DNA from: Atopobiaceae bacterium UBA1367
GTDB lineage: Bacteria > Actinomycetota > Coriobacteriia > Coriobacteriales > Atopobiaceae
Assembly (NCBI GenBank): GCA_002305995.1
Contig: DBRN01000003.1
Location: 170,830 to 234,829, forward strand
Direction: 5' to 3'
Length of the DNA: 64,000 nt
Every line of letters begins with the position of its first letter. Position 1 is the first letter of the stretch. The notes beneath the pieces are model-generated. The model was not told the DNA's origin, ran no database searches, and worked only from the letters and a program-made list of their open reading frames with translations. The translations under genes and the position numbers were made by a program. Below are positions 63,428 to 64,000 of the stretch, one piece after another.

Positions 63428-64000
63428 ATGAGCGAGAATAAGAGAATTTATCTTTCGTCGCCAACAATGCACGGAGACGAGCAGAAGTACATAAAGGAAG
63501 CCTTTGATACGAACTGGGTTGCCCCTTTGGGCGCAAATGTTGACGGATTTGAACGCGAGATGGCGGAGTACGTCGGAGTGAAGCACGCCGCTGCTCTGGT
63601 ATCCGGAACGGCGGCTCTCCACCTGGCAGTGAAGCTGGCGGGCGTTAAGCGGGGCGATGTAGTGTTCTGCTCTGATCTGACATTCGCTGCTACCGTGAAC
63701 CCCGTCTCCTATGAGGGCGGCGTACAGGTGTTCATCGACAGTGAGAAGGATACCTGGAACATGGATCCCAGAGCACTAGAAAAGGCATTCGAGAAGTATC
63801 CTGATTGCAAATGTGTAATCGTTGTTAACTTGTACGGAGTACCTGCAAAACTTGACGAAATACGCTCCATTTGCGACGCTCACGGTGTGACTTTAATTGA
63901 AGACGCAGCTGAGAGCCTTTCCGCTACATATGAAGGCAAACAAACAGGCACGTTTGGCAAGTATGGTATCTTTTCATTTAACGGTAATAAAATTATAACC
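63428..64000 (+). CDS. DegT/DnrJ/EryC1 sugar aminotransferase (second copy, partial)
   Basis: A PLP enzyme that would aminate the 4-keto sugar made by the CapD-type dehydratase, as in PglE/EpsN. The 191 visible codons run from MSENKRIYLSSPTMHGDEQ through LVSGTAALHLA, EDAAESLSATYEGKQTG and reach the catalytic Lys in SFNGNKIIT before the window ends. The ATG at 63428 has only a weak GAGGCAG upstream. It is open to the right edge. About 80% similar by eye to the broken first copy. Confidence 0.9.
   Translation, partial: MSENKRIYLSSPTMHGDEQKYIKEAFDTNWVAPLGANVDGFEREMAEYVGVKHAAALVSGTAALHLAVKLAGVKRGDVVFCSDLTFAATVNPVSYEGGVQVFIDSEKDTWNMDPRALEKAFEKYPDCKCVIVVNLYGVPAKLDEIRSICDAHGVTLIEDAAESLSATYEGKQTGTFGKYGIFSFNGNKIIT

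Overview
The window looks like a chromosomal segment of a high-GC, host-associated Coriobacteriia bacterium (Olsenella/Atopobium/Collinsella-like). This placement is inferred from GC-rich codon use, Tat-like lipoprotein signals, abundant sugar and purine scavenging genes and a compact type II-C CRISPR system. No 16S rRNA or ribosomal protein gene is present to confirm it. From about 53.2 kb to the right end the base composition drops and the proteins become Clostridia-like, so this end is a transferred exopolysaccharide island or, less happily, an assembly join.

Layout. 0-4 kb: a tandem AAA+ ATPase fused to an FtsH-type M41 peptidase, a tiny coupled ORF and a YbjN-like protein. 4.2-6.6 kb: a polar amino acid ABC importer. 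6.8-11 kb: a Nudix hydrolase, tRNA-Arg(UCU), a secreted nuclease lipoprotein, a DUF3021-like membrane protein and a rhodanese lipoprotein. 11.3-18.4 kb: an Ltp-domain membrane protein followed by a complete type II-C CRISPR locus, ordered leader, 16 repeats/15 spacers, tracrRNA (minus), cas1, cas2, cas9 (minus). 18.5-21 kb: small and zinc-ribbon proteins and a glutathione peroxidase. 21.3-24 kb: a PfkB-family sugar phosphate kinase and PTS enzyme I. 24.7-30.4 kb (minus): a nucleoside BMP-type ABC importer with xpt, a purine salvage unit. 30.7-45.7 kb: an AraC regulator divergent from an alpha-galactoside operon (msmKEFG-like importer, GH36 alpha-galactosidase, galT, galK, pyruvate kinase, a second GH36-like hydrolase, an acetyltransferase). 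45.6-53.1 kb: a phosphoesterase, a cytosolic BMP-like protein, a strange 42-bp repeat array beside a decayed GH1 gene, tRNA-Pro(UGG), a HAD phosphatase, a methyltransferase-like membrane protein, an AEC transporter and an esterase. 53.4-64 kb: a truncated IS256 element, then wzz/cpsC, cpsD, cpsB, capD, a coiled-coil membrane protein, an SLH protein, a broken DegT aminotransferase and a second DegT gene running off the window.

How the parts work together. The galactoside operon would import raffinose/melibiose-type sugars, release galactose and feed it through GalK/GalT into glycolysis; the operon even carries pyruvate kinase. The BMP importer plus Xpt salvages purines. The CRISPR locus is self-contained: each repeat ends in an extended -10 element, a well-formed tracrRNA lies between the array and cas1, and cas9 converges on cas1-cas2 at a strong hairpin.

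Most interesting unexplained items: a symmetric array of five plus five 42-bp units pointing at each other (48387-48824), long perfect palindromes on both sides of the CRISPR array, two spacers that hit the same phage peptide through synonymous codons, a dispersed intergenic dyad family at three loci, and the AAA+-AAA+-M41 fusion.
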